Source: Costus lasius
Taxonomy: Eukaryota > Streptophyta > Magnoliopsida > Zingiberales > Costaceae
Reading direction: 5' to 3'
Assembly (NCBI GenBank): GCA_027563935.2
Contig: CM050454.1
Span: forward strand, 75,412,596 to 75,476,595
Length of the DNA: 64,000 bases
Shown here piece by piece: positions 47,180-59,400 of this stretch. A program made the position numbers and the translations under genes. Each line of letters begins with the position of its first letter. The first letter of the stretch is position 1. The notes under the pieces are model-generated. The model was not told the DNA's origin. It did not search any database and saw nothing but the letters and a program-made list of their open reading frames with translations.

Positions 47180-48311
47180 TGCGCTCCCTCTCAGGACATG
47201 GTCCGGTATCCGACTTAACCCAAGTCTCCTATTCTCGTGGCTTACCGGGTCAAGCCGGATCCAATGGGATTTGTGAAGGATTAGGGTTCCTCGGGTGATT
47301 TCGAGTGCTCTCGCTAAACGAAATCACCAGTCCCGTCTAAGGGGTTCCGATGACTGTGGTTCACCTCTCAGTCCTTTCCACAGCATCAAAGACATGCATA
47401 CATATGGCCAATACATAAACATGAAATAAAACATCCTAGACATGAATAAGAACAAAGATAAGTAAAGAAATATATAGATCAAACCTTAGTATTCAACTTT
47501 CATACAGTGGGCTACGCCCAAACCCCGAAAAGAAAGTTTACGCTATAATATACATCATGAAATACATCAAATCTCTCATGTAAATGAATTCAAACCAAAG
47601 GGAAGGGTAGATCCTTGATGGAAGAAGGTCCAGCATGAAGATCCACGCTGGAATGATGAAGAAAACGAGCCGGAACAGTGTTGTCGTCCAAAAAATCATC
47701 CCAAACCCTAGGTCTGCGCCGTTTTCACTCGTTCTCCGCAACTGCTAGATCAAATCCAATGATTTCAGTCCCAAACCATGCGTATCCCAGTTGGAAAGGT
47801 GTCCCTAAAATTTCGTTCAATTCTGAGCCAGGAATAGAAAGTTATGGCTGAAATACCGTGCGCCTATCATGCAGGACGCAGGACGATGCACGGCCGTGTA
47901 TCGGTGCATGGATGCGCCCGTGCACGGCTCGGTTGCTAGATAACTTATGATTCATGGTCGTGCATGGATGCATGACCATGCCCGTGTACAGCTCGGTGAA
48001 GCCTAGATAGTCAGATCATGCACGGCCGTGCATGGGTACACACCCACGACCGTGCATCCTGTAGAAAACTCAGATTGGGCTGAAATTTGGCGTGTAGCTT
48101 CGTCTCATCATGAGATATCGACTCATACCTTCAGATTCTCCAAATTCTATCAATTTTGAGGCTAAAAACCTATATTTTCATAAAATAAGGGAAAAGTGAA
48201 GACTCTGATGAATATGAAGCATTTGAGTGCATAAATGAGACAAAGCATGCATTTTACTCCAAAATAATAACAGAAATAAGTCACGAAATATCATATTTTT
48301 GCATGTCATCA
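47180..48311 (-). repeat. C: LTR-like remnant of a further Athila-type family
   Basis: Sense start TGATGACATGCAAAAATATG at 48311, like the A-family TGATGACACC; sense end GAGGGAGCGCA at 47180. The U3-like part has CACGGCCGTG palindromes (47889-48034). The R/U5-like part has strong stems: 47202-47259 (TCCGG+CTTGACCC / GGGTTAAG+CCGGA, one G-U) and 47294-47328 (10 bp GGTGATTTCG / CGAAATCACC). No matching flanks, so a truncated or rearranged LTR rather than a clean solo LTR. No credible ORF. Confidence 0.55.
47889..48034 (-). repeat. C palindrome array
   Basis: Perfect CACGGCCGTG at 47889-47898; a 28-nt bipartite palindrome at 47953-47980 (CATGGTC/GACCATG outside, TGCAT/ATGCA inside); a perfect 18-nt palindrome CATGCACGGCCGTGCATG at 48017-48034. 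Related CCCGTGCACGG lies between. Same architecture as the arrays of H and A with different sequence. Confidence 0.85.
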
Positions 48312-50687
48312 GAACGCTGTCTTAACATCCATCTGCCATATCTCATAATCATAATATTCAGCTATAGCAAGTAGAATCTGAATGGATTTGATCATGGCAA
48401 CTGGCGAAAAGGTTTCATCATAGTCCACCCCGTGGACATGTCTGAATCCTTTAGCCACTAGCTTTGTAGGTAACTATGTTACCATCCATGTCAGTCTTCC
48501 TCTTGAAGACCCATTTACACCCGATGGGTTTTACCCGATCTGGTAGCTCAACCAAATCCTAGACTTGGTTAGCCGACATGGAATCCATCTCGGACCGCAT
48601 GGCCTCAAGCCATCTCTCAGAGTCCAGTCCATTAACTGTCTCATCATAAGTTCTGGGTTCATCCTCAATGATGAAGAACCCATCATGTTGGGTGGGCAGC
48701 GACCCATACCTCTCAGGTGCACGACGTATCCTCCCAGACCTACGTGGGACCTATGTCTGAGCCTCAGGTTGCCCGGCAACCCGTGCAGGCGGCTCAGGTT
48801 CCACCTCTCTCTATTGTGGTTGCACTTGGACCTCGTCTAAGTCAAACTTGCTCCCACTTACTTCTTTCATGAGAAATTCTTTCTCTAGAAAGACAGCGAC
48901 TCGAGCAATAAAAACTTTGTTCTCATTGGGAACATAGAAGTAGTATCCCTTAGTTTCCCTGGGATACCCCCACAAAAATACATTTATCAGATCTAGATTC
49001 TAGCTTGCTAGAATATTGATGTTTGACATAAGCCTCACATCCCCAGATCTTGATAAATGAGAGATTAGGGCGTCTCCCACTCCATACCTCGTATGGAATT
49101 TTTGGGATACTCTTAGATGGAACGTTATTCAGTATAAGAGAAGCTGTCTCAAGTGCGTGACCCTAGAATGAGGGTGGTAGAGTTGCATGACTCATCATAG
49201 ATCGAACCATGTCCAACAGGGTTCGATTTCTCCTCTTAGACACACCATTCCATTGAGGTGTTCCAGGAGGAGTGAGTTGGGATATAATCCCACACTCTTT
49301 CAGATAGTCAAAGAACTCCCCGTTCAGGTACTCTCCACCTCGATCAGATCGAAGAGCTTTGATGGATCTTCCAAGCTGGTTCTCTACTTCATTTTTGAAC
49401 TCCTTGAATTTCTCAAAGGATTCAGATTTATGTCTCATTAAGTAGACATAACCATACCTACTGAAGTCATCAGTGAAGGTAATGAAGTAGTTGTGTCCTC
49501 CTCTAGCTTGTTTATTGAATGGCACACACACATCAATATGAATGATATCCAACAAACCTTGTACCCTCTCACCCGTTTTGGTGAAGGGTGCTTTTGTCAT
49601 TTTCCCTAATAAACAAGGCTCACATGTGTCAAATTCCTCCAAGGAACTTGAATCTAACAATCCATTTGCATGAAGTTGTTGAATGCGATTCTTGTTTATA
49701 TGGGCCAATCGACAATGCCCTAGGAAGGCACCAACTGAACCACTCAGTTTGGTCCTCTTACTATTTACGTTACAAATAGAACTATTCATGTCTAAGACAT
49801 ACAAACCATTGCACAATGTACCCTTCCCATAAAACATATTTGCAAATGAAAAAGAACAGGAGTTCTCCTTTATTTCAAATATAAAACCTTTCCTTGCTAA
49901 GCAAGGAATAGATATAATGTTTTTGGTTAATGAAGGTACATAATAGCAATTGTCTAGCTCTAATTCAAGTCCAAAAGGTAGGGAGAGTGTTAGAACTCCT
50001 ACAGCAACAACAACAACTTGTGCTTCGTTTCCTACTCGTAGGTCAATCTCTCCAGCCCGTACCGATCTACTCTTCTTAAGCCCCTGCATATTTATAAAAA
50101 TATGAGCTCCACATGCGGTATCCAATACCCATGATATAGAAGTAGATAGGTTGACTTCAGTAACATAAATACCTGAGCATGAAGACGAAGCCTCTCTTCT
50201 TCTCATTCTGAAGTCGCACTATATCCTTTATCATGTGAGGTGGCCCTCCACATGAGTAGCACTTATTATTCCTGACTCTTTCCATCTTTCTCTTCAATGT
50301 CTTAGTTAAGCCTCTCGGCTCAACACATTGAATGTCTACTTTAGGAGGGTTGACCTCAACCAATTCATCAAAGAGCTGCCTTAGATTAGAAATAATCTCA
50401 GAGGCCCTCTTAGATTCATATTGCCCTCTACTTTCGGGCGATATGTTGGTTAGCATCAAATTAATAACCTCTAAGGTATCAGCCTGATGCTTATCATAAG
50501 TATCCTTCTCAGCCGCTGAAGCCGAGCATGGAAGTGGCTCAGGAATAGGCTAGTCAAGGATATAGAGCTTCCTCTCGAGCTTGAGTATATTTCTCAAGTT
50601 CATATAACAATCCAGTAAGTTGGATCTAACCAACTTATCCCTTTCTAGGGTAGATCGCAATGACCATCTGCCATCCTTCACAACCAT
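48312..50687 (-). pseudogene. E: decayed gag-pol of a second Angela-like copia family
   Basis: Gag start ATG 50687 (MVVKDGRWSLRSTLERDKLVRSNLL). Nonsense after LYILD, a degenerate zinc knuckle CYSCGGPPHMIKDI, then protease WVLDTACGAHI, GAG-pre-integrase (LAHINKNRIQQLHANGLLD), integrase (SDRGGEYLNGEF, PQWNGVSKRRNRT) and the start of RT, ending at the codons for DVKTAF at 48312. Many stops and frameshifts. Clearly diverged from B1-B3 (for example CEPCLLGKMTKAPFTKTGERV). RT core, RNase H and 3' LTR are missing on the C side. Confidence 0.8.
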
Positions 50688-51639
50688 TGTTCTACAAAAA
50701 CCAAGAAACAACAGATTAGTACTACTTGAAGTCATTTAAACTGGACTTGTTTCAAATGACTGTGGCTCCCACTATTTTAATCCAATTGACAACCCACAAA
50801 GTCAATCGGGAAATTTAAGATTTCCTAGTGAGATGGGATCCTTATTCCACATAGGGCTTCGCGTCCCACGAGGGTGGGATGAGATGCACAAAGTGACACA
50901 TGCTTCCAAAGGTGGGTATGCCGGCCGATTGCTCCAATTAATTCCCCTTATTGAGACAGTCTAGACATTTCATGTCCAGCGAGGGCTGGATACAACATGA
51001 AACCCTAATCTCTCAATAATGCCTCTAGAGTTTCATCATGTATCCCGTACATATGAAAATCTAGTCAAGTCTGTTCCTAATCATTTTGCCCAGGGCCAAC
51101 GAGTTTCCTTGCGAAGGTGCGCACGGTTAAAATGGACTGGGGAAACCATTGCCACCACACACCCTCTAAAGATAAGTGGATGTGTCCCACAAGGGTGGGA
51201 AACAGTTCACAACACCACTGATCGATAGCTTGATGAGGGCTACGCATTAGAAGGCTACTATACTTGATATTTTGAATGAGGGTTTTTAAAGTCTCATCAG
51301 TTTTATCTTATGTCTAACAATACAGGCATGCATTCCTATAGTGATAAAACATCACAAGCATGCTTTAGTAGATAATGAAAGTCGTAAAGGGATGATGTGA
51401 TCATAGCCCACTCAAGACATTGAACCGACCCATGCTAAAAGGGGTTCAATTCTTGACCTAAGACTTAAGCCCCAAGACTAGACCTAGCCTAGCCGACCTC
51501 TAGCTCTATCTTCAAGGTTGGCTCCAAGGTCCTCCTCTCCATGGTTTAGCACACAAACCCTAGAGGTACTTTTAGAGAAACACTAGAACCACACTCCATG
51601 GTTTGGCCAATGCCATGGTCTTCAAGGAAGATACGTTAT
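50688..51639 (-). other. E leader with conserved bipartite hairpin
   Basis: Homologous in layout to the B leaders (GTGAGATGGGATCC, CGCGTCCC, GAGATGCACA are shared). Hairpin 50968-51002: outer TTTCATG/CATGAAA, bulge TTGTA, inner TCCAGC/GCTGGA, loop CCTC (sense). Two more TCCCAC/GTGGGA hairpins at 50856-50871 and 51186-51201. The leader is cut by A2 at 51640, so its 5' LTR may lie beyond the window. No credible ORF. Confidence 0.7.
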
Positions 51640-52899
51640 TGATGACACCGAAATATGTAGTATATTTTGCATCATTTTAGATACCTTTTCATGCTAAATC
51701 GAGAATCTTCTTACTTGTTTTTATGCTAAATACGTAAAATGTTGCAAAGTCTACTTCTATTTTGGTTTTTCATGTTTTTCAGGTAAAAAGGCACTATTTT
51801 AGGCATTTTCAAGAAAAATCAAATACATGGAAGAGTTCTCATCAACAAGAAGAAGTCACCCAAGAAATTTCACGCAAATCGGAGCAAGCCGGCAAATTAC
51901 GGTAGTGCCGTAATCTATTTTACGGTACCGTAATTCCACATGGTACCGTAAAATCCGAACACTGCCGTAATTTGTAAAGATTTTCGAACAGAAAGATTTC
52001 CTGATTTTACGGTACCGGCCGTAAGTAATATTACAGTACCGTATTTTCCAGCCGTTTCAGAATAGAAAGTTGCCCTGAAATTACGGCACCCACCGTAAAG
52101 AATTACACGGGCCGTATTTTCCCGACGAATCCAACCAGAGAGCTCAGCTGATATTATGGCACGGGCCGTAAACTATTTTACGGGCCGTATTTTCCGAGAC
52201 AACATCGGTACAGAAGACTCAAGAGATTTTACGGCACCAGCCGTAAACAATTACACTGCCGTAAAACCCATTTTGAACGCGACGCCCGGTCAGTTTCCAT
52301 GCCCGATTTTTGCGGAGATTCTTGCGGGAGATCCAGGGCTTAATATTCAAAGCCGTAAGAAGCAAAGAGGGAGCTTTTGACGAGAGGATTACAGAGAGAC
52401 CAAAGCCCTAAATTTCGTGCACTATCGAAGGAGAAATCTTGATCCACACCGCCGCCGAGGGTTCCGCTGCCGCGCTCGATCCAGACGATCTCCGGCCGTG
52501 ATCTTTCTACCGAAGCTGCGCCTAGTGAAGGAGAGGATGTGCCAAAAGTTTCAGATCAAAAGGAGACAAATTGGAGGAGAAATCAGAGAAAGAAGAATCG
52601 CCACCGATTTCTTCGCAAATTACGGCTGTGAAATACTTCACAGCCGTGTCGTATTTTCTAAGAACTCTTTCTTTTGTTGAATCTCAATTTTTTGAAATTA
52701 TGGAATTCTATAATCTCTTCACCATGCTAGCTTAAACTATTTTTGGGACATGGGGAAGTAGTTCACTTGACTTTCAATGATTAGATAACTTCTTTTTTTT
52801 CAATATTTCGTTGAGTTTGATCTTAACATGATGATTTTGCTCAAGCGTTAACTGTGCTTAGAATCACTTTAAGTTCATGTTATTAATTATGTTCTTAAA

Positions 52900-52904
52900 A
52901 TTTT
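52900..52904. repeat. Target-site duplication ATTTT, left of B3
   Basis: ATTTT precedes TGTTGGGGTACG and recurs at 62004-62008 after CCCCTTTTCA; A2 LTR sequence continues on both sides. Confidence 0.88.
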
Positions 52905-54575
52905 TGTTGGGGTACGCCCTTAAGGCTAATGTTTGAGGCCTTTGGGATGATTTCAGTATCATGTATAAACTATGTATAAGTTTATAAAGGCAATGGTTGT
53001 TATTCAGGTTGTTACATTATCTGTTGCTGTTATGTATACTTCTGAATAATGTCTCAATGGTGTTCAGCTTGGCTGACATTAGCATTGTCCTTAGTCGAGA
53101 TATCTTGGTGAACATGAGACAGCCTTGATATGATTGAGACTAATATGTGTTCCAATCTTATAGGGTGCTTCGAGCATGGAATAAGATGTAGACACATAGG
53201 TGCATTGGATGTACTGGACAGACCCTACTTAGGATATTCAATTGTTTGTCACAATGTGAATAATCCTTATATGCAAGCAAGTGGCATATTTCCTCTGACT
53301 TGAGATCGCTTGTGTTTCTAAATGATGATTGGCATTGTCTTGAGGTAATTCAATATCATTTGAAATATAATGGTTATAGATTATCTTGGATAATGAGCAT
53401 GAGTCATGTTAGGACACTAGTGATAGATATAGGATTGCCTCTCCTTGTTGGAGTGTGATGTTCTAAAGGGGCCCCCTGGATGAGATGATTGAGAAAGTGT
53501 ATGGCCATACCCAGATGACTATGTTCATCTGATCTAATCATTTTCATCATATTGGAATTACAGGCTTGACACGCTTGTCCAATGAGAACATCCAGTGGCA
53601 AAGGAAACATGTATGTCAAGTGAATTGGATTCACACTTGTGCTATGGTTTGGGTGTAGTCTTGGAAGACTCTTTCCTTCATATCGGGAGACAGTGATGTG
53701 TTGCTAGATACCCCTCTCTGATCGTGATAACGTAAGTTATCGTTACCGACATTGAAGGAAACCCTTAGGGTCGCACAATTTGATGATATGGCTTACTTAT
53801 GTCAGATCGTGTGGACTGAATGGTTTTGGTTCAGTTTAAAGGAGTTTAAACTCTGATTGGAAGTGAGATCTGGTCTGATCATGTTTGATTGATTAGGGCT
53901 TGAGATCGGTAAGCTTCGATCGGGAGAATTGATGCTTGATCGATGAGATCAAGAGCATCAAGAGATGTGTGGTTAGATCTTGAGCCATCTGGTTCATATG
54001 AGATCTAGACCATGGCTTGGTTTGATTTGGTCTTTGAACCAAATGCAATAGAACCGGTTCACATAAGTGAACGCATGGTTCAAAGTGAGAAGACGTTTTG
54101 GTTGGTTCGAAAACATGGGCGCATGGCTTGATGACTTTCTATTTTTGGAAGCCATAAGCGTTCCCACATTGGATAACGCCTCAACGCCTCCCTCTCTCTC
54201 GAATGAATGCTTCTCCTCTCGTGTGTGTGTCGAGGCTCCACGAAAGAGAAGAGGTAGAGAGTTTTCGCTTAGCCAAGAAGAAGAACATCTCATCTTCTCC
54301 TACACGTTGAAGGACACCTTGGAACTTTGCTAGCACAAAGAAGAAAAGGGAGTAGCCATCGTCACCTTGTGTGCGACTGCTTTGGAGGAGAGCCGCTCGC
54401 CCTCTATATTCTTCCAAGTCGCCATCCAAATAATGGCCATGGTAACATCCTATCTTCTCATTGCAAGAACTAATAGTTGATCATATGTTCATGCCATGGG
54501 ATCTTCATGAAACCCTTGTTTTCGCCCATGAAAAATTTTATATGCGCCTGAATTAGGGTTTCGCCCCCCTTTTCA
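52905..54575 (+). repeat. B3 5' LTR (1671 bp)
   Basis: TGTTGGGGTACGCC to CGCCCCCCTTTTCA. Contains the GATAAC-GTAA-GTTATC hairpin (53726-53741) and the GGTTCAC...GTGAAC palindrome (54056-54073). ORFs on either strand (53404-54429) are duplicated in the 3' LTR and have no family match that I recognise. Confidence 0.92.
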
Positions 54576-56424
54576 ATTGGTATTAGAGCTAGTGTTTTGG
54601 CTTGATCCATATGATTGCTTATTTTGTGATCCATGCGGTTTAAAAGTAGATCTATACATCACTTGCGCATGTTATAAATCATCATGCCAACATACATGCT
54701 AGACATTAGATGTGTTTTGGTTTTTACTTAAGTTGCGCATGATATTTGTTTTGCGCATGTTGAAGAGTTTTTATCAAACACTTATGATCTTGCGCGCCCC
54801 TCACCTAGATCTCTAAAGCGCCTACTTGATATACTTAGACGGGTTACTAGGGTTGAAGTCGTCAGTCTAGTCTGGACGCAACAGCCTGATCAGACCATCT
54901 GACAGCCTAGATGGGTCGGCCAGATAGCACCTATGCGCACGCATACAGGTGGCTATAGGCCGACTGCAGAAGGGCGTGTAGCGATGTCTGATTGAGGCGC
55001 CTAGTGAACGATCATGATTAAGGCCCGGGGTCACACCCGCCTGCCAGAAATCATGTGGGACGTTCAGCCCTTAAGGCATGCATAGTTGACCACTAGGTCA
55101 ACACAAGTCAGTTATGACTGGGTGCATGCAAGGGCAGTGGGTCTGACTTGGTCTGATGAGTGGATCCCTATTAATGGACCGTTGTAAGGTAGTAGGGCAC
55201 ACAAGGAAATAAAATTGATGCCATGGGGTTTTTTTTTTCAAAAATTTTATTTTCTGATTGGATCACATGTATGCTTATTTAACCTGATTGGGTGTCTATT
55301 TAATCTTATGTGGGCTGCCCTCATTTGTGTGCTGTGCTGGGGCCTGCGTGCCTGGAATTAATTGTAAATTTTTATTGTGATCTGTGTATCACACTTTAAT
55401 TTATAATAATGTACAATTGACCTGCGTGTCAATTCATGTCTAGATAGATTAAAATGTAATTTGATCAGACATGAGCACAGAGCACACATGACAGAAGCGC
55501 TTGCAGTCAGTGGCTTCACCAGGTGGGAGGTCTAGAGTTCGACTCTAGCACAGGCGCATGCTACCTGATGGGCGCATTTGAGCTGCAGAGAGGGCACTTG
55601 GGCCCGGGCTGGGCCAGATAAAGTGCAAGAGACCCATAAAGAGCTCAAGTGAAGACTTGTGTAAAACTAGGGTTTTTTACTTAGGCGTTTATAGGCATTT
55701 ACCACATAAGATCATTGTGCTTACTGTTTAAGAAATATTAGCACATGCTTGATTTATTCTTTTGCTATCACCATAGATATTGCATGATAGTAAGAAGATA
55801 AAATGGACCGTTAAAATCCAACGTCAAATATCAAGCACGAAAGCCTTCTGACACGAAACCTCACTGTTCTGACTATCGTTGGGGCCGTGTTGTACCCACT
55901 CAGTGGGCACGCCCATCTATCTTCAGACGGTGTGTGATTACACCTGCGTGTTACAGAGAAGGGATTTATCGCTTCTCGTTGCTCAGCATAGCACGTGGTG
56001 GTCCAGGGCGTAGGTCAGGTCAGCTTGACCATGTAGGCTACATATTGAGCATATGTTAGCTATATGGAGGCAGCCATCTGTGGAATCAGAGACTGTGTTG
56101 TACCAACTCAGTTGGCACAGTCTGCTGGATTACCCAGATGAAGGGGAATCGCATGGGTTGGCGATTGGCATGGATAGCCTACCAGTGATTAGTGCTTGAA
56201 CTCTCTGTGCATCTTATCTCGCCTGAGCGGGACGCGGAGACCAAGTATGAAATCTGGATCCCATCTCACTAAAAAGAGTTTTACTCTTTCGGACTGTTTT
56301 ATTGGATTTTTCAGTCAGATAAAATAGTGAGAAAAGAATCATTCTTAAGTCCTGGATTGATTCTAACATGGATACTGACCTTGTTGTTCTTGCAATGTTG
56401 TAGATTCCTGCAGCAACGAACACC
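54576..56424 (+). other. B3 leader with primer site and hairpins
   Basis: Primer site TGGTATTAGAGC at 54578-54589, one C-to-T change from the canonical initiator-Met complement. Hairpins: 55895-55907 (CCCAC/GTGGG, loop TCA, preceded by CGTG+TTGTA and followed by CACG), 56090-56123 (AGACTGTG/CACAGTCT, TTGTA bulge, CCAAC/GTTGG, loop TCA) and 56216-56231 (TCTCGC/GCGGGA, loop CTGA, one G-U). About 1.85 kb without credible coding sequence. Confidence 0.75.
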
Positions 56425-59400
56425 ACAGGGCTCAATCTGCGATCCATACTGGAAAAGGAGAAGTTTGCTGGGCCAAACTTCTCAGACTGGTACAGACAGC
56501 TTAAGATTGTTCTTAAGGCTGAGAGGAAACTGTATGTCCTTGAGACGGCAATACCGGCTCAACCCGCAGCGAACGCCGCAAGGGCGGTTCGGGATGCTTA
56601 TGAGAAGCACGTCAGTGATAGTACTGATGTCGCTTGCCTTATGCTTGCGTCAATGACGCCAGAGCTCCAGCGTCAGTATGAGGATTTATCTGCTATTGAT
56701 ATTATAGCAAATCTCAAGATGCTGTATGCTGCACAGGCAAGGACTGAACGCTATAACTTGACGAAACTTTTCTTTCAGAGCAAACTGACTGAAGGGAGTC
56801 CAGTGGGAGCTCACGTACTCAAGATGATTGGGTACAAGGAGGCTCTAGAGAAACTGGGACACACCATCAATCAGGAACTTGTTGTAGACATTATCCTACA
56901 GTCTCTCCCGGCCTCTTTTGATCCGTTCATTATTAATTTTAATATGAACAAGATCGATTGTACTCCGGCAGAGTTACTGAACATGCTCTGTACCACAGAG
57001 CAGACTCTTGAGAAGGGAAAGCCTTCCTCCTCTGTCTTGCTGGTTCCTTCAAGGAACAAGAAGAAGGGGAAGAAGGGCAAAGCCCCTATCAAGAGCTACA
57101 ACAAGGCTCTGAAACAAAAGATAAAGCGGTCAAAGGACAACAGATGTTTCCATTGTGGCCAGCTCGGTCACTAGAAGAAGGACTGTAAAGCGCTCCAAGG
57201 AGAGAAGAAGGGAAGCAAGCCTTTCACTTCTGGCTCAGGTATTTACGTGACTGAAGTCATGGTAGCTTCTTCTATTTCATGGGTGTTGGACACTGCATGT
57301 GGAGTTCACATTTGTTCAAATGTATAGGAACTCAAGAGAAGAAGACAGGTGGGACAGCATGAGGTGGACCTACGAGTTGGAAACGGGGCACGGGTTGCTG
57401 CTGTTGCTGTAGGACAATATAACATCTCTTTACCATCTGGTTTTGTATTAGAACTTGACAATTGTTATTTTGTACCGAGCATAACTAAGAATATTATCTC
57501 TATTCCTGCTCTTGTCAGGAAAGGATTTTCTTTTGAATGCAAAACTTTAAAGTGTTGTATTTCATTTGATAATATTGTTTATGCTACTGGCTCAATTAAC
57601 AATGGGTTATACATGTTGGACATGGAATGTTCTGTACAACAAATTGATAATAAGAAAGCCAAGTATACTGATGACAGCACCTTGCTATGGCATAGTCGTT
57701 TAGGCCATATTAACAAGAAGCGCATTAAGCGGTTGCATGACCATGGACTGCTGGGATCATTCTCCTATGAGGAGCTTGATACATGCAAAGCTTGTTTAAT
57801 GGGCAAAATGACGAAGACTCCTTTTTCTAATAAAGGTCAAAGGGCTTCAGGTTTACTTGACCTTATTCACAGTGATGTGTGTGGGCCATTTAGTAAACAT
57901 GCCAGAGGTGGCTATTCATACTTCATTACTTTTACTGATGATTTCAGCAGATATGGTTATGTCTATCTAATGAGACATAAGAGTGAATCTTTTGACAAGT
58001 TCAAAGAGTTCAAAAATGAAGTACAGAATCAGCTAGGCCGGAATATCAAGGCACTTCGATCCGATCGAGGTGGAGAATACTTGAGTCGAGAGTTTACTGA
58101 CTATCTGAAGGAGTGTGGGATTATCTCACAGCTCACTCCGCCAGGAACACCGCAATGGAATGGTGTGTCCGAGAGGAGAAATAGAACCTTATTGGATATG
58201 GTTCGTTCGATGATGAGTCAGGCTACTCTACCTTACTCCTTTTGGGGATTTGCACTGGAAACAGCTGCAAAGGTACTAAACCGAGTGCCATCCAAGGCCG
58301 TTTCAAAGACTCCATATGAGTTATGGTATGGGAAACAGCCAAGCTTGACATTTATCAAAATCTGGGGTTGCGAGGCTTATGTCAAAAAGCTCGCCTCTGG
58401 GAAACTAGAGAGCAGATCTTATAAATGTATCTTTGTCGGTTACCCTAAAGAAACTAAGGGTTATTATTTCTACGATCCCAAAGAGAACAAAATATTTGTT
58501 GCTCGAACGGCTATTTTTCTTGAGAAGGAATTTCTTCTGCAAGAAGCCAGTGGGAGAGAAATAAAACTGGATGAAAGTCCAGAAGAGGGACAAAGTAGTC
58601 AAGCTCAGTTGGATGAGCCTGAGCAAATAGAACAGGTTGATGTTCAACCTGAGGCTCAGATATCACGGGAACCGCGTAGATCGGGAAGGATTCGTCGACA
58701 GCCTGAGCGCTATGACGGAGTCTACATCATTAATGATGAACCCCTCACCTATGCGGATGCGGTCAGTGGACCGGAATCAGCAAGATGGCTTGAAGCTATG
58801 CGAGCCGAGATGGACTCCATGTCAGATAACCAAGTCTGGGATTTGGTTGATCCGCCTCCGGGAGTAATCCCTATAGGCTGTAAATGGATCTTCAAGAAGA
58901 AGATTGATATGGATGGTAACGTAGTTACCTATAAGGGCAGGCTAGTTGCGAAAGGTTTCAAACAAATCTACGGGATAGATTATGATGAAACATTTTCTCC
59001 TGTAGCCATGTTTAAGTCCATTCGGATTATTCTCGCGATAGCTGCATATTATGATTATGAGATCTAGCAAATGGATGTGAAGACCGCTTTCCTTAATGGA
59101 AAACTGGAAGAGTATGTGTATATGGCACAACCTGAAGGTTTCATCAATCCATCAGATCGTCATAAAATATGCAAATTAAAGAAGTCTATTTATGGACTAA
59201 AACAAGCATCGAGAAGCTGGAATATTCGTTTTGATGAATCAGTTTGTGAATTTGGTTTCATCAAAAATGAAGATGACCCGTGTGTATATAAGAGGTTTAG
59301 TGGGAGCGTGATTACTTTTCTAGTCCTCTACGTCGATGATATCTTGATCATTGGAAACGATATTCCTGAACTGCATGCGGTCAAAGCATGGTTAAGAAAA

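Noticed and set aside
47180..48311. C as a clean solo LTR
   Set aside because: No matching 5-bp flanks (ACATA on the left, GAACG on the right), and copia E is truncated exactly at its right end, which indicates a rearrangement.
53994..54429. Overlapping ORFs of 82-99 codons in the B3 LTRs (also 61422-61857)
   Set aside because: They are duplicated only because the LTR is duplicated, lie on both strands over the same bases and have no recognisable domain.
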